From: Streptomyces violens
GTDB lineage: Bacteria; Actinomycetota; Actinomycetes; Streptomycetales; Streptomycetaceae
Length of the DNA: 64,000 nt
Reading direction: 5' to 3'
NCBI RefSeq assembly: GCF_000717745.1
Contig: NZ_JOBH01000004.1
Span: forward strand, 1-64,000
Shown: positions 25,649 to 36,905 of the stretch, piece by piece
How the letters are laid out: each line of letters starts with the position of its first letter
Position numbering within the stretch: the stretch's first letter is position 1
Position numbers and translations under genes: made by a program
The notes under the pieces: model-generated
The model's database searches: none
What the model was told of the DNA's origin: nothing
What the model saw: only the letters and a program-made list of their open reading frames with translations

Positions 25649-25733
25649 GCGAGGACCGTATCCGGACTCCCTTCGGCCTTTTGTGATCTTGGGTTAACCC
25701 TCCGGCAGCGACCCGGACAAAGCAGGCACTTAG

Positions 25734-25745
25734 GCTGGTACCAGC
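25734..25745. promoter_or_regulatory. 12-bp palindrome in the oxidase/FUSC gap
   Basis: gctggtaccagc is a perfect palindrome in the divergent gap between the amino acid oxidase and FUSC genes, about 100 bases from each start. It may be an operator. Nothing else stands out in this gap. Confidence 0.35.
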
Positions 25746-25848
25746 AGACCGTCGGCCGACGACGCCCCACGGACCGTCCGTACTCGTACGCAGCGAAGAC
25801 CCCTTCCGTACTGTCCCGCATCCGTACGCAGCCGACTCGAGGAGGCCC

Positions 25849-27927
25849 ATGCCCCGCGCCGTACCCGTCTGGCTCGCCCACCCCTTCCGCTGGCAACGGC
25901 TGCCCGTCCCGTGGCCGGCGGTGGTCAGAGGGGCGCTGTGCGCCGGGCCGCTGCTGGGCGCGGGCGTCGCCACCGGGCACCCGGCGGCCGGCGTCCTCGC
26001 GGGCCTGGGCGCGATGCTCGCGGGCGTCAACGACCGCCCCGGGACCCGGCGCAGGGGCGTCGTGCACATCGGGCTGCCCGCGCTGGCCGTCGCCCTGGGC
26101 ATGTTCGCCGGCGCCTCCCTCGAGGGCGTCGGCTGGTGGCTGGTGCTCGCCCTCTTCGGCATCGGGTTCGTCTCCGGCGCCGGCAGCGTCGCCGGGCCCG
26201 TGCGGTCCGCCGCCGGCATGCAGATGCTGGCCGCCGCGATCCTCGGCGCCGGCATGCCGCTGCCACAACTGGAGCCGTGGACCAAGGGCCTGCTGACGCT
26301 GGCCGGCGCCGGCTGGCTGCTCCTGCTGCGCCTCGTGCTGCGCTCGCCGCGCCCCCCGGGCGGGTCGCTCAGCGGCGAGCGCGCGGCCGTCGCCACCGTC
26401 TTCGACGCCCTCGCCGACGCGCTGACGGCCGTCGGCACGCCGGGTGCCGAACCGGCCAGGCGCGCGCTGACCACGGCACTGGACCGGGCCGACGAGGCCA
26501 TGCGGCTGCGCCGGCTGCTGCGCCGCAGGCCCCGTACCGACGAGCGCCGGCTCATCGAACGCTTCGCCGCCGCCACCGCGCTCTGCGAGGCCAGCGTCGC
26601 GCTGCTCTGGGAGGCCCGCCCGCTCCCGTCCCGGGTGGCACAGGGCCCGCGCGCCCTCGCCAGGGCGCTGCGCACCGGGCGGGCCCCCGGTCGGCTGCCG
26701 GCGCCCGAGAGCTCCACGCCTGCGCGCAGTGCCTTCGACCGGGCGCTGCTGGACGCGGCGGTGGTCTTCGCGCGCACCCAGCCGCCGGCCGGCGGCACCG
26801 CGGCGGGGGCCACGGACGAGCGGCTCCTCCGGGGGCTGCGTCCCGCCGCCCCCGTGGATGCCCCGGAGCGCCGCGTACCGGAGGAGGACAGCGGCGCCTG
26901 GGCCCCCTTCGGGTCGCGCGCGGCCTTCGAGACGGGGCGCTGGGCCTCCTTCGCGCGCGGTGTCGCGGGCGTGTTCGCCTGGCGTCGCGGGCCCGGCCGC
27001 CGAGTCTTCGGGCCCGCCGGGCGCAACTACGGCCTGCGGGTCGGCATCTGCATCGCCGCCTGCACCGCCATGGCGCTGCTGCTGCGCGCGGAACACTGGT
27101 ACTGGCTGCCCGCCACCGCCACGTTCCTCGTCAAGCCCGACCTCGGCCCGCTGTTCTCCCGTACGGTCAACCGCTTCGCCGGTACCGCCTTCGGCGTGCT
27201 GGTCTTCGCCGTGGCCGGACTGGCGCTGCCCGACGCGTGGTGGCCCGTGGTGATGGCCACGGCGGGCGGCGCGCTGCTGCCCTTCGCGACCCGGCACTTC
27301 GCCCTGCAGACCGTCGCGATCACCCTCATGGTGCTGTCCTTCGTGCACGTCAGCGGCGCACCGGAGGCCGCGCCCGAGCGGATCGTCGACACCTCGATCG
27401 CCTGCCTCATCGTGCTGGTCGTCGGCCATCTGCCGCGGCTGGCGGACCCGCGGCGCCGGGTCGGCCCGCGGGTCGGCGCCGCGCTGCACTGCACGGAGGC
27501 GTACTTGCGGCAGGTCCTCGCGACCGAGCCCGGGACGGACACGGGGGAGCGGCTGGCGCTGCGCCGGGCGGCCTACCAGGCGCTGGGCGAGGCCCGTACC
27601 GCCGCCGAGACGGCGGCTGCCGAGCTGCTCGCGCACCGCCGCGGCGACCCCGACTGGCCGACCGTCGTCAAGGCCGCCGAGCGCATCGTGGACGCGACCA
27701 CGGCCGCCGCCGTCCGCCTGGACCAGGGCGCACAGCGGCCCAGCGAGGAGGACGCGCGACGGCTGTGCGCCGTCCTCACGGACATGGCGGCCGCGCTGAA
27801 CGCGCCGCGCCGCCACCGCCCCCGGCCGCTGCCGCCGCCCGCCCTGGAGTCGGTCCCGGACTGCGCCACACTCAGCGACGTCGCGGCCGAACTGGAGCGG
27901 ATGCGGGGGTACGCGGGGGCGGTGTGA
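25849..27927 (+). CDS. FUSC-family membrane protein
   Basis: A 692-residue membrane protein of the FUSC (fusaric acid resistance / aromatic acid exporter) family. It has two hydrophobic blocks, about residues 25-165 and 395-530, each followed by soluble helical regions. The second block contains NYGLRVGICIAACTAMALLL and HWYWLPATATFLVKPDLGPL, with FSRTVNRFAGTAFG after it, which is typical of the family. Such proteins are associated with export of small aromatic acids; no substrate can be named here. The start follows a gaggaggccc site. The gene is monocistronic and ends in a 17-bp hairpin. Confidence 0.88.
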   Translation: MPRAVPVWLAHPFRWQRLPVPWPAVVRGALCAGPLLGAGVATGHPAAGVLAGLGAMLAGVNDRPGTRRRGVVHIGLPALAVALGMFAGASLEGVGWWLVLALFGIGFVSGAGSVAGPVRSAAGMQMLAAAILGAGMPLPQLEPWTKGLLTLAGAGWLLLLRLVLRSPRPPGGSLSGERAAVATVFDALADALTAVGTPGAEPARRALTTALDRADEAMRLRRLLRRRPRTDERRLIERFAAATALCEASVALLWEARPLPSRVAQGPRALARALRTGRAPGRLPAPESSTPARSAFDRALLDAAVVFARTQPPAGGTAAGATDERLLRGLRPAAPVDAPERRVPEEDSGAWAPFGSRAAFETGRWASFARGVAGVFAWRRGPGRRVFGPAGRNYGLRVGICIAACTAMALLLRAEHWYWLPATATFLVKPDLGPLFSRTVNRFAGTAFGVLVFAVAGLALPDAWWPVVMATAGGALLPFATRHFALQTVAITLMVLSFVHVSGAPEAAPERIVDTSIACLIVLVVGHLPRLADPRRRVGPRVGAALHCTEAYLRQVLATEPGTDTGERLALRRAAYQALGEARTAAETAAAELLAHRRGDPDWPTVVKAAERIVDATTAAAVRLDQGAQRPSEEDARRLCAVLTDMAAALNAPRRHRPRPLPPPALESVPDCATLSDVAAELERMRGYAGAV

Positions 27928-27935
27928 GACGCAAA

Positions 27936-27972
27936 GGGGCGGCCCGGCCGGTACGACCGGCCGGGCCGCCCC
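27936..27972. terminator. 17-bp hairpin terminator
   Basis: Perfect 17-bp stem ggggcggcccggccggt / accggccgggccgcccc with a 3-nt loop between the convergent FUSC and tex genes. It is preceded by aaa on the plus strand, which would give a short ttt after the stem on the minus strand. Confidence 0.93.
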
Positions 27973-27981
27973 GTAGGACCG

Positions 27982-30468
<2,487 letters not shown>

Positions 30469-30662
30469 GATGCTCCCGACCTGCCTTCTCGCGCTGTGCT
30501 TGAGCCTGCATTGTGCAGGGTCGCGGTACGGCCTGTCGCGTGACCCGGGCAGGAGGGCACAGGTGTGACAAGAGGCACGGCACTACGGGGCGGGCCGCCG
30601 CGTCAGGCGGCTCGCCCCGGTGGCGGGCCCCGCGCGTCCGGTGGCCCGCCCCGTGGCCGGGC

Positions 30663-31553
30663 TCAGCCCTGGCCGAACAGGTCGGCGGGGAAAGCCCCGT
30701 TGCCGACCGCGGTGGTGGTGAACTCCGTGGCCAGCTCGGTCAGCCGGGCGACGCCCTCGGCACCGAGGTGCGCGTACGGGGCCGCGTCGAGCCGGTCGGT
30801 GGCCTCCTCCAGGTCGGCGCGGAGCTTCGTACCGGCCTCGGTCAGGCCGAAGTCGGCGTCCAGGATGCCGCGGTCGCGCAGCGTCTCGCGCGCGGCCTGC
30901 CACTCCTCGGCCGACCAGCCGCGGGTCGCCAGGATCCACTTGGTGCTCATGCCGCGGCCGCTGGCGGTGTGCGAGGCCAGCGCCTCCAGGGGGCCCAGGC
31001 CCGCGTCGGCGAGCGCGATGAGGTGGCCGTCGCCGCGGTGCTCGCGCAGCAGGGTCGCGGCGTGCCAGTACGCCAGGTGCGGCGCGTCCGGTACGGGCAG
31101 GTCGGCGTGGGCGGCGTACAGCGGACGGGCGTGCCGGGAACACGCCTCGGCGGCGCGCAGCGCGAGCCGGGCCGCCTCGGCCATCTTGTCGGACTCCACC
31201 AGCTCGTCGCCCAGCAGCCGGCGCAGCGTGCTGTCGGCCGCGCGCAGCCGCGCGTCGAGCACCTGCTGCGGGGTGACGGTCGCCCAGGCGTCCGGGATGT
31301 GCCGGGCGATCAGCTCGTACTTGAAGTTGTAGAACGTCGCGGCGATGACGCCGGGGCCCACCGGACCCATGGCGGCGGCCCGGCCCAGGAAGTAGGCGGC
31401 GCTGCGGTCCTCGATGCCGAGCTTCGCCAGCTCCTCGGGGAAGTCCGGCGAGAAGTACACCGTGGAGTGCAGCGGGTTGATGACGTTGTGGCAGTGCCGT
31501 CCGGCGCGGTCGGGCAGCGCGGAGCGGTCCTGCGGGGAAGCCGTTGTAGTCAT
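30663..31553 (-). CDS. SCO6745-family protein
   Basis: A 296-residue protein of the actinobacterial family known as SCO6745 (MarR-like winged-helix fold). The N-terminal half is helical with HCHNVINPLHSTVYFSPDFP and IAATFYNFKYELIARHIPDAW, typical of the family. The C-terminal half ends in a winged-helix-like region (STKWILATRGWSAEEWQAA, RGILDADFGLTEAGTKLR). The N-terminal histidine/asparagine-rich patch may bind a ligand. Function is unestablished. In S. coelicolor, as I recall, the namesake lies a few genes before idi, matching this layout. Confidence 0.85.
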   Translation of the reverse strand: MTTTASPQDRSALPDRAGRHCHNVINPLHSTVYFSPDFPEELAKLGIEDRSAAYFLGRAAAMGPVGPGVIAATFYNFKYELIARHIPDAWATVTPQQVLDARLRAADSTLRRLLGDELVESDKMAEAARLALRAAEACSRHARPLYAAHADLPVPDAPHLAYWHAATLLREHRGDGHLIALADAGLGPLEALASHTASGRGMSTKWILATRGWSAEEWQAARETLRDRGILDADFGLTEAGTKLRADLEEATDRLDAAPYAHLGAEGVARLTELATEFTTTAVGNGAFPADLFGQG

Positions 31554-31682
31554 GGCGGCACGTTACCGACCCGTCGGTATGCCCGGTAGACCGGGGCGGG
31601 CCGGAGCCGGAGTCGGTGGCATGGCAGGAAAGGTGGGAAAGTCGTCATTGCCGCCACCCGGCCGCGCGCCCAGGATGGGGCC

Positions 31683-32645
31683 ATGCCATCGCGCGACGTA
31701 CTGGTCGTTCTCTTCGACGACGTCCAGAGCCTGGACGTCACGGGCCCTATGGAGGTCTTCGCGGGCGCGGGTCTCTGTATGCCCGGCGCCTACGAGGTAC
31801 GTACCGCCACGCTCGACGGCGGGCCGGTCCGCACCTCCAGCGGCCTGCGGATCACCCCGGACCTCGCGCTGGCCGACGCGGCGCCCCCGGACACCCTCCT
31901 CGTGCCCGGCGGACCGGGCACCCGTGAGCCCGACCCACGGCTCGTCGACTGGCTGCGTACGCAGGCGCCGCGGGCCCGCCGCAAGGTCTCCGTGTGCTCG
32001 GGCGCGTTCCTGCTGGCCGCCGCCGGGCTGCTGGACGGTCACCGCGCCACCACCCACTGGGCGCTGTGCGACGCGCTGGCCGACCGCTTTCCCGACGTCC
32101 ACGTCGACGCCGAGCCGATCTTCATCCGGGACGGCGACCTGGCGACGTCCGCCGGCGTCACCTCGGGCATCGACCTCGCACTGGCCCTCGTGGAGGAGGA
32201 CCTCGGCCGGGAGGTCGCGCTGACAGTCGCCCGCCATCTCGTCGTCTTCCTGCGCAGACCCGGCAATCAGACGCAGTTCAGCGCCCAGCTCGCCGCGCAG
32301 ACCGCGGAGCGGCCGCCGCTGCGCGAGGTACAGCACTGGATCACCGAACACCCGGCCGCCGACCTGTCGGTGGACGCGCTCGCCGCCCGCTGCGGGCTCT
32401 CACCTCGGCATTTCGCCCGCGCCTTCCGCGATGAAGTCGGCATGACGCCAGGTCGCTATGTCGACAGAGTCCGACTGGAGGCCGCCCGGCGGCTCCTTGA
32501 GGACACCACCGACGGCATCGAACGCGTCTCCCGGCGCTGCGGTTACGGCACCCCCGAAGCCATGCGCCGCGCCTTCGTGCGCGCCCTCGGCACGGGCCCG
32601 GCGGAGTACCGGCGCCGGTTCCGCCCGCACCAGCAGACCGCGTGA
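31683..32645 (+). CDS. GlxA-type AraC regulator with DJ-1/PfpI domain
   Basis: A 320-residue regulator. The N-terminal DJ-1/PfpI (glutamine-amidotransferase-like) domain covers about residues 1-185, with LVVLFDDVQSLDVTGPMEVF and the nucleophile-elbow region KVSVCSGAFLLAAAGLLDG. The C-terminal AraC helix-turn-helix (about 220-315) has LSVDALAARCGLSPRHFARA and RVSRRCGYGTPEAMRRAFVR. The architecture matches GlxA/FtrA regulators that respond to amide- or amine-containing metabolites. The stop lies 48 bases before a stand-alone PfpI gene, so the pair is probably one transcript and may be functionally linked. Confidence 0.92.
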   Translation: MPSRDVLVVLFDDVQSLDVTGPMEVFAGAGLCMPGAYEVRTATLDGGPVRTSSGLRITPDLALADAAPPDTLLVPGGPGTREPDPRLVDWLRTQAPRARRKVSVCSGAFLLAAAGLLDGHRATTHWALCDALADRFPDVHVDAEPIFIRDGDLATSAGVTSGIDLALALVEEDLGREVALTVARHLVVFLRRPGNQTQFSAQLAAQTAERPPLREVQHWITEHPAADLSVDALAARCGLSPRHFARAFRDEVGMTPGRYVDRVRLEAARRLLEDTTDGIERVSRRCGYGTPEAMRRAFVRALGTGPAEYRRRFRPHQQTA

Positions 32646-32693
32646 CTCCACGCCTTGCTCCACGCCTTCCGAACACCTTCCGAAGGGACAGCC

Positions 32694-33326
32694 ATGCAGA
32701 TCGCCATCCTTCTCTACGACCGCTTCACCACACTCGACGCCATCGGGCCCTTCGAGACGCTGCGGGGTCTCCCGGGTGCCGAGACCGTGTTCGTGGCCCA
32801 GCGGACCGGACCCGTACGCAACGACAGCGGGCAGCTCGCGATGGTCGCGGAAGCCACGCCGGCCGAGGTGACGCGCCCCGACATCCTGGTCGTGCCGGGC
32901 GGCCCCGACCAGTCCGCGGTGCTGACGGACGAGGCACTGCTCGACTGGCTGCGGACCGTCGACGCCGCCACCACCTGGACCACGTCCGTCTGTACGGGAT
33001 CGCTGCTGCTGGCCGCCGCCGGGCTGCTCAAGGGCCGGCGCGCCACCTCCCACTGGCTCGCGCTCGACCGGCTGAAGGAGTACGGCGTCGAACCCACCGG
33101 CGAGCGGGTCGTCTTCGACGGCAAGTACGTGACGGCGGCCGGGGTGTCGTCCGGCATCGACATGGGCCTGAGCCTGCTCGGCCGGCTGGGCGGCGACGAA
33201 CTGGCGCAGACGGTACAGCTGGCCATCGAGTACGACCCGCAGCCGCCGTACGACAGCGGCTCCCCGGAAAAGGCCCCGGCCAGGATCGTCGAGCGGCTGC
33301 GCGGCGACAGCGGGCTGGTGCTCTGA
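32694..33326 (+). CDS. DJ-1/PfpI family protein
   Basis: A 210-residue single-domain DJ-1/PfpI protein. The fold starts QIAILLYDRFTTLDAIGPFE, and the nucleophile elbow reads WTTSVCTGSLLLAAAGLLKG, with the cysteine where hydratases and isomerases of the family carry it. The GKYVTAAGVSSGIDMGLSLL segment resembles isonitrile-hydratase-like (InhA) members, a plausible but unproven activity. The start follows an aaggga site; an in-frame upstream ATG at 32655 lacks one. It is downstream of the GlxA-type regulator, which contains a homologous domain. Confidence 0.88.
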   Translation: MQIAILLYDRFTTLDAIGPFETLRGLPGAETVFVAQRTGPVRNDSGQLAMVAEATPAEVTRPDILVVPGGPDQSAVLTDEALLDWLRTVDAATTWTTSVCTGSLLLAAAGLLKGRRATSHWLALDRLKEYGVEPTGERVVFDGKYVTAAGVSSGIDMGLSLLGRLGGDELAQTVQLAIEYDPQPPYDSGSPEKAPARIVERLRGDSGLVL

Positions 33327-33360
33327 GGGCGGGCCGGACCGGTAGTGGTGGCCGGGCGGC

Positions 33361-34119
33361 TCACACCGTCCAGTCGAAGCGCGGTGCCCGGCGCTCCAGG
33401 AAGGCGGTGACGCCCTCCGCCGTGTCGCCGCTGCCGCGCGCCTGCTCCTCCCAGTACGCGCTCCGCTCCGGGCTCGTGGGGCCGGCGGCGAACTCCTTCG
33501 CCGCTGCCTGGGTGAGCTGCGACCGGCTCGCCAGTACGGCCGAGAAGTCCGCGACCCGCTTGTCCAGCTCGCCCTCCGGCAGTACCTCGTCCACGAGCCC
33601 GGTGCGCAGCGCCCGCTCACAGTCGATCAACTCACCCGAGAACAGGAGGTACTTGGCGGTCGCCGGGCCGACCAGCCGCACCAGCCGCTGGGTGGACGCG
33701 GCCGGGTAGACGATCCCCAGCTTCGCCGGCGTGATGCCGAACAGCGCGCCCTCCTCGGCGAACCGCAGGTCGCAGGCGGCCGCCAGCTGGCTGCCGCCGC
33801 CCACGCAGTAACCGCGGATCGCGGCCAGCGACGGCTTGGGGAAGGCGGCGAGCGCCTCCTCCGCGGCCAGCGCGAGGCCCCGGTTCTCGTCGCCCGACTC
33901 CCGCAGCGACCCGATGTCCGCGCCCGCGCAGAAGGTGTTCCCCTCGCCGGTCAGCACGAGCACGCGGACGGAACGGTCCCCGGCCAACCGCTCCACCAGC
34001 TCCGGCACCGCCCGCCACATGTCGCTGGTCATGGCGTTCCGCTTGGCGGGGTTGCTGATCGTGACGATCGCGGTGCCGTCGCTGACGCGCGTACTGAGCC
34101 CTGGGGTCGTGGGGGTCAT
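33361..34119 (-). CDS. Enoyl-CoA hydratase/isomerase family protein
   Basis: A 252-residue single-domain crotonase. The oxyanion-hole and CoA-binding elements are ISNPAKRNAMTSDMWRAVPE, GNTFCAGADIGSLRE and AIRGYCVGGGSQLAAACDLR. The catalytic position around FGITPAKLGIVYPA lacks the usual Glu of hydratases (Ala-Lys-Leu), so it may be an isomerase, a thioesterase-like enzyme or another crotonase rather than a true hydratase. I start at MTPTTPGL, because the upstream frame is basic and non-conserved. It is convergent with the PfpI gene and not linked to the fad operon. Confidence 0.85.
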   Translation of the reverse strand: MTPTTPGLSTRVSDGTAIVTISNPAKRNAMTSDMWRAVPELVERLAGDRSVRVLVLTGEGNTFCAGADIGSLRESGDENRGLALAAEEALAAFPKPSLAAIRGYCVGGGSQLAAACDLRFAEEGALFGITPAKLGIVYPAASTQRLVRLVGPATAKYLLFSGELIDCERALRTGLVDEVLPEGELDKRVADFSAVLASRSQLTQAAAKEFAAGPTSPERSAYWEEQARGSGDTAEGVTAFLERRAPRFDWTV

Positions 34120-34268
34120 GCAGGGGATCGTAGAGCGGCAGGCCCGCCCACGTCCCTGCCCACGAAGCGTGATCACCACCACGCCCGGCCCCGCGCGCCC
34201 GCGCCCCAGCCCCCGCCCCCGATATCCCCGCGCCCCCCGCCCGCCCCGCCGCTACGATCGGCGGTCTG

Positions 34269-35921
34269 ATGTCTGCCACCCTCGTTGCCAAGAATCTCGC
34301 CGCCGGGCACGGCGACCGGACGCTCTTCGCCGGGCTCGACCTCGTTGTCGCGCCGGGTGAGGTGATCGGGCTGGTCGGTGCCAACGGAGCGGGCAAGTCC
34401 ACGCTGCTGCGGCTCTTCGCGGGGCTGGACGCCCCGCAGGAGGGCGACCTGCGGCTGAGTCCCGCCACCGCGACCGTCGGCCACCTCCCGCAGGAGCCCG
34501 AGCGGCGGCCGGGGGAGTCCGTGCGCGCCTTCCTCGCCCGCCGCACCGGCGTCGCCGACGCGCAGATCGCGCTGGACGAGGCGACCCAGGCGCTGGTCGA
34601 GGAGAGGCCGGGCGCGGACGACGCGTACGCGACCGCCCTGGAGCGCTGGCTCGCGCTCGGCGCCGCCGACCTCGACGAGCGGGCCGAGGAGACCGCGGCC
34701 CAGCTCGGCCTGGCGATCGGCCTGGACCAGCAGATGACCTCGCTCTCCGGCGGCCAGGCGGCCCGCGCCTCGCTCGCCTCCCTGCTCCTCTCCCGGTACG
34801 ACGTCTTCCTCCTCGACGAGCCGACCAACGACCTGGACCTGGACGGCCTGGAGCGGCTGGAGCGGTTCGTCACCGGCCTGCGCGCCGGCACCGTCCTGGT
34901 CAGCCACGACCGCGAGTTCCTGACCCGGACCGTGGACCGGGTGGTCGAACTGGACCTGGCCCAGCAGCAGGTGAACACCTTCGGCGGCGGGTACACCGCG
35001 TATCTGGAGGAGCGCGAACGGGCCCGGCGGCACGCCCGCGAGGAGTACGAGGAGTACGCCGAGACCAAGGCGTCCCTGGAGGCCCGCGCCCATCTCCAGC
35101 GCAACTGGATGGAGAAGGGCGTCAAGAACGCCCGCCGCAAGGCCCCCGACAACGACAAGATCGCCCGCAAAGGCCGGGTGGAGGCCACCGAGAAGCAGGC
35201 CGCCAAGGCCAAGCAGACGCAGCGCATGATCGAGCGGCTGGACGTCGTCGAGGAGCCGCGCAAGGAGTGGGAGCTGCGGATGGAGATCGCGGCCGCGCCG
35301 CGCTCCGGAGCGGTGGTCGCCACGCTGCGCGGCGCGTGCCTCAAGCGCGGCGACTTCCGCTTCGGCCCGGTCGACCTCCAGATCGACTGGGCGGACCGGG
35401 TCGCGATCACCGGCCCGAACGGCTCCGGGAAGTCGACACTGCTCGGCGCGCTGCTCGGCCGGCTCCCGCTGGACGAGGGGCAGGCGTACCTGGGGCCCGG
35501 CGTGGTCGTCGGGGAGATCGAGCAGGCCCGCGGGCAGCTCTTCCAGCGCCCGGAGGCCGCCGGTGAACCGCTCTTGGACGCCTTCCGCCGATCCGTCCCC
35601 GACATGGCACCGGCGGACGTCCGGACGCTGCTGGCGAAGTTCGGGCTCAAGGCCGGACACGTGCTGCGCCCGGTGGCCACGCTGTCGCCGGGGGAGCGGA
35701 CCCGGGCGGCGCTCGCCCTCCTGCAGGGCCGCGGGGTGAACCTCCTCGTACTGGACGAGCCGACCAACCACCTCGACCTCCCGGCGATCGAGCAGCTGGA
35801 GTCCGCGCTCGCGTCGTACAACGGCACGCTGCTGCTGGTCAGCCACGACCGCCGGCTGCTGGAGGCGGTGGACACGTCCCGGCGGATCGAGGTGGCGGAC
35901 GGGCGGGTCACCGAGCGCTGA
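34269..35921 (+). CDS. ABC-F family ATPase
   Basis: A 550-residue protein with two ABC domains and no membrane helices, i.e. the ABC-F class that acts on ribosomes (translation factors or antibiotic-resistance proteins). Walker A motifs are GLVGANGAGKSTLLRLF and AITGPNGSGKSTLLGAL. The two signatures are TSLSGGQAARASLA and ATLSPGERTRAALA. Walker B motifs are VFLLDEPTNDLDLDG and LLVLDEPTNHLDLPA. The charged inter-domain linker (HAREEYEEYAETKASLEA...KQAAKAKQTQRM, about 255-325) is the P-site tRNA-interaction motif region. It could give resistance to a ribosome-targeting antibiotic or be a housekeeping factor; sequence does not decide. Confidence 0.93.
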   Translation: MSATLVAKNLAAGHGDRTLFAGLDLVVAPGEVIGLVGANGAGKSTLLRLFAGLDAPQEGDLRLSPATATVGHLPQEPERRPGESVRAFLARRTGVADAQIALDEATQALVEERPGADDAYATALERWLALGAADLDERAEETAAQLGLAIGLDQQMTSLSGGQAARASLASLLLSRYDVFLLDEPTNDLDLDGLERLERFVTGLRAGTVLVSHDREFLTRTVDRVVELDLAQQQVNTFGGGYTAYLEERERARRHAREEYEEYAETKASLEARAHLQRNWMEKGVKNARRKAPDNDKIARKGRVEATEKQAAKAKQTQRMIERLDVVEEPRKEWELRMEIAAAPRSGAVVATLRGACLKRGDFRFGPVDLQIDWADRVAITGPNGSGKSTLLGALLGRLPLDEGQAYLGPGVVVGEIEQARGQLFQRPEAAGEPLLDAFRRSVPDMAPADVRTLLAKFGLKAGHVLRPVATLSPGERTRAALALLQGRGVNLLVLDEPTNHLDLPAIEQLESALASYNGTLLLVSHDRRLLEAVDTSRRIEVADGRVTER

Positions 35922-36028
35922 GAGCCGGGCGCGCGAGCCCGGCGCACAGGCCCGCGGCGCCCGAGCCCGGCGCACGAGCCCGCCGGAGCGCCTGACCGGA
36001 AGCCGCCGTACGGCGTCCGGTAATGGAT

Positions 36029-36057
36029 TTGGCCCTGTGGCAGGTAACCCGTAAGGT
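36029..36057 (+). promoter_or_regulatory. Promoter of the initiator tRNA gene
   Basis: ttggcc, a 17-base spacer and taaggt form a housekeeping sigma-70-type promoter. The -10 ends 12 bases before the tRNA 5' end, so the transcript needs only a short leader removed by RNase P. Confidence 0.7.
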
Positions 36058-36069
36058 TGTGTTCACCGA

Positions 36070-36143
36070 CGCGGGGTGGAGCAGCTCGGTAGCTCGCTGG
36101 GCTCATAACCCAGAGGTCGCAGGTTCAAATCCTGTCCCCGCTA
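36070..36143 (+). tRNA. Initiator tRNA-fMet (anticodon CAT)
   Basis: A 74-base tRNA. The acceptor stem CGCGGGG pairs with CCCCGC except at position 1:72, which is a C-T(U) mismatch, the hallmark that marks initiator tRNA for formylation. The anticodon stem ends in three consecutive G-C pairs (GGG/CCC) flanking the loop CTCATAA, the feature that directs it to the P site. D-arm AGCAGCTCGGTAGCT and T-loop GGTTCAAATCC are standard. The CCA end is not encoded (cta-ctg follows). It has its own promoter at 36029-36057 and hairpin at 36161-36196. Confidence 0.97.
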
Positions 36144-36160
36144 CTGACGCAACAGTGCGT

Positions 36161-36196
36161 GTCAGAGGCCCCTTCCTCCGGGAAGGGGCCTCTGAC
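36161..36196 (+). terminator. Terminator of the initiator tRNA gene
   Basis: Perfect 16-bp stem gtcagaggccccttcc / ggaaggggcctctgac with a 4-nt loop, 17 bases after the tRNA. Confidence 0.93.
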
Positions 36197-36407
36197 GTAT
36201 GCGCGGGTTCTCCGTGGAGCTGACGCCCGGGGCGAAGCGGGAGAAAGGTATCCCTTCCCGGCGGTTTTGAAACGGGAACAAAAGGGTCAGAGTCGATCCC
36301 CGGCGTGATCGTCGCGCAGAAAAGCGGTCGGAAGCCGTCGATAAGTGCTGACTTTTTGTCAGCAGGCCAGTCCGGACGGTGGGATTCCCAACACTCGAAG
36401 GGTGAGG

Positions 36408-36905
36408 ATGCCTTCCGGACCCCCAGCCGAACCCCCCGAGGAGCTGACGGCCCCGCTCGCGTACGAAGGTGTCTGGAGGTTCACCGCTCCGGCACTGGAG
36501 TCCTCGGTGCCACAGGCGCGGCACGCGGTACGGGATCTGCTCCGCGACCAGCGCGTGCCGACGGGGCCCGACATCGTGGACGGCCTGCTGTTGATCACTT
36601 CCGAGCTGGTCACCAACGCGGTGCAGCACGCAGCCCTGCTCTCCCCGCAGATCCTCGTCGAGCTGGCGGTCGGCGCCGACTGGGTGCGGGTCTCCGTCGA
36701 GGACAACCACCCCTACCGCCCCAAGGCGCTGGAGGCCGACGAGGAGGACCTCGGCGGCCGCGGCCTCTGGCTGATCAAAATGATCACTGCGGAGGCCGGC
36801 GGGAAATGCGGCGTGGAGCACACGGCGAGCGGCGGCAAGGTCGTCTGGGCCGAACTGCCGCTCGCCCGTGTGCCCGCGCCTACCAGCCCGCCGTCGTCCC
36901 TGTGA
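36408..36905 (+). CDS. RsbW-like ATP-binding protein (anti-sigma type)
   Basis: A 165-residue single-domain HATPase of the RsbW/SpoIIAB type, which in Streptomyces typically acts as an anti-sigma factor serine kinase or regulatory partner. The N box is LLLITSELVTNAVQHAALL, the G1-like segment is VRVSVEDNHPYRPK and the G2 box is LGGRGLWLIKMITAEAGG. Tail and leader are Pro-rich. I start at MPSGPPAEP, which follows a gaagggtgagg stretch. The last 26 bases overlap the end of the convergent idi gene. No sigma factor or anti-anti-sigma gene is adjacent. Confidence 0.85.
   Translation: MPSGPPAEPPEELTAPLAYEGVWRFTAPALESSVPQARHAVRDLLRDQRVPTGPDIVDGLLLITSELVTNAVQHAALLSPQILVELAVGADWVRVSVEDNHPYRPKALEADEEDLGGRGLWLIKMITAEAGGKCGVEHTASGGKVVWAELPLARVPAPTSPPSSL

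Noticed and set aside
36070..36200. tRNA gene as integration site of a mobile element
   Set aside because: No integrase, no duplicated tRNA 3' end and no foreign-looking genes on either side; the flanking genes are conserved housekeeping genes.
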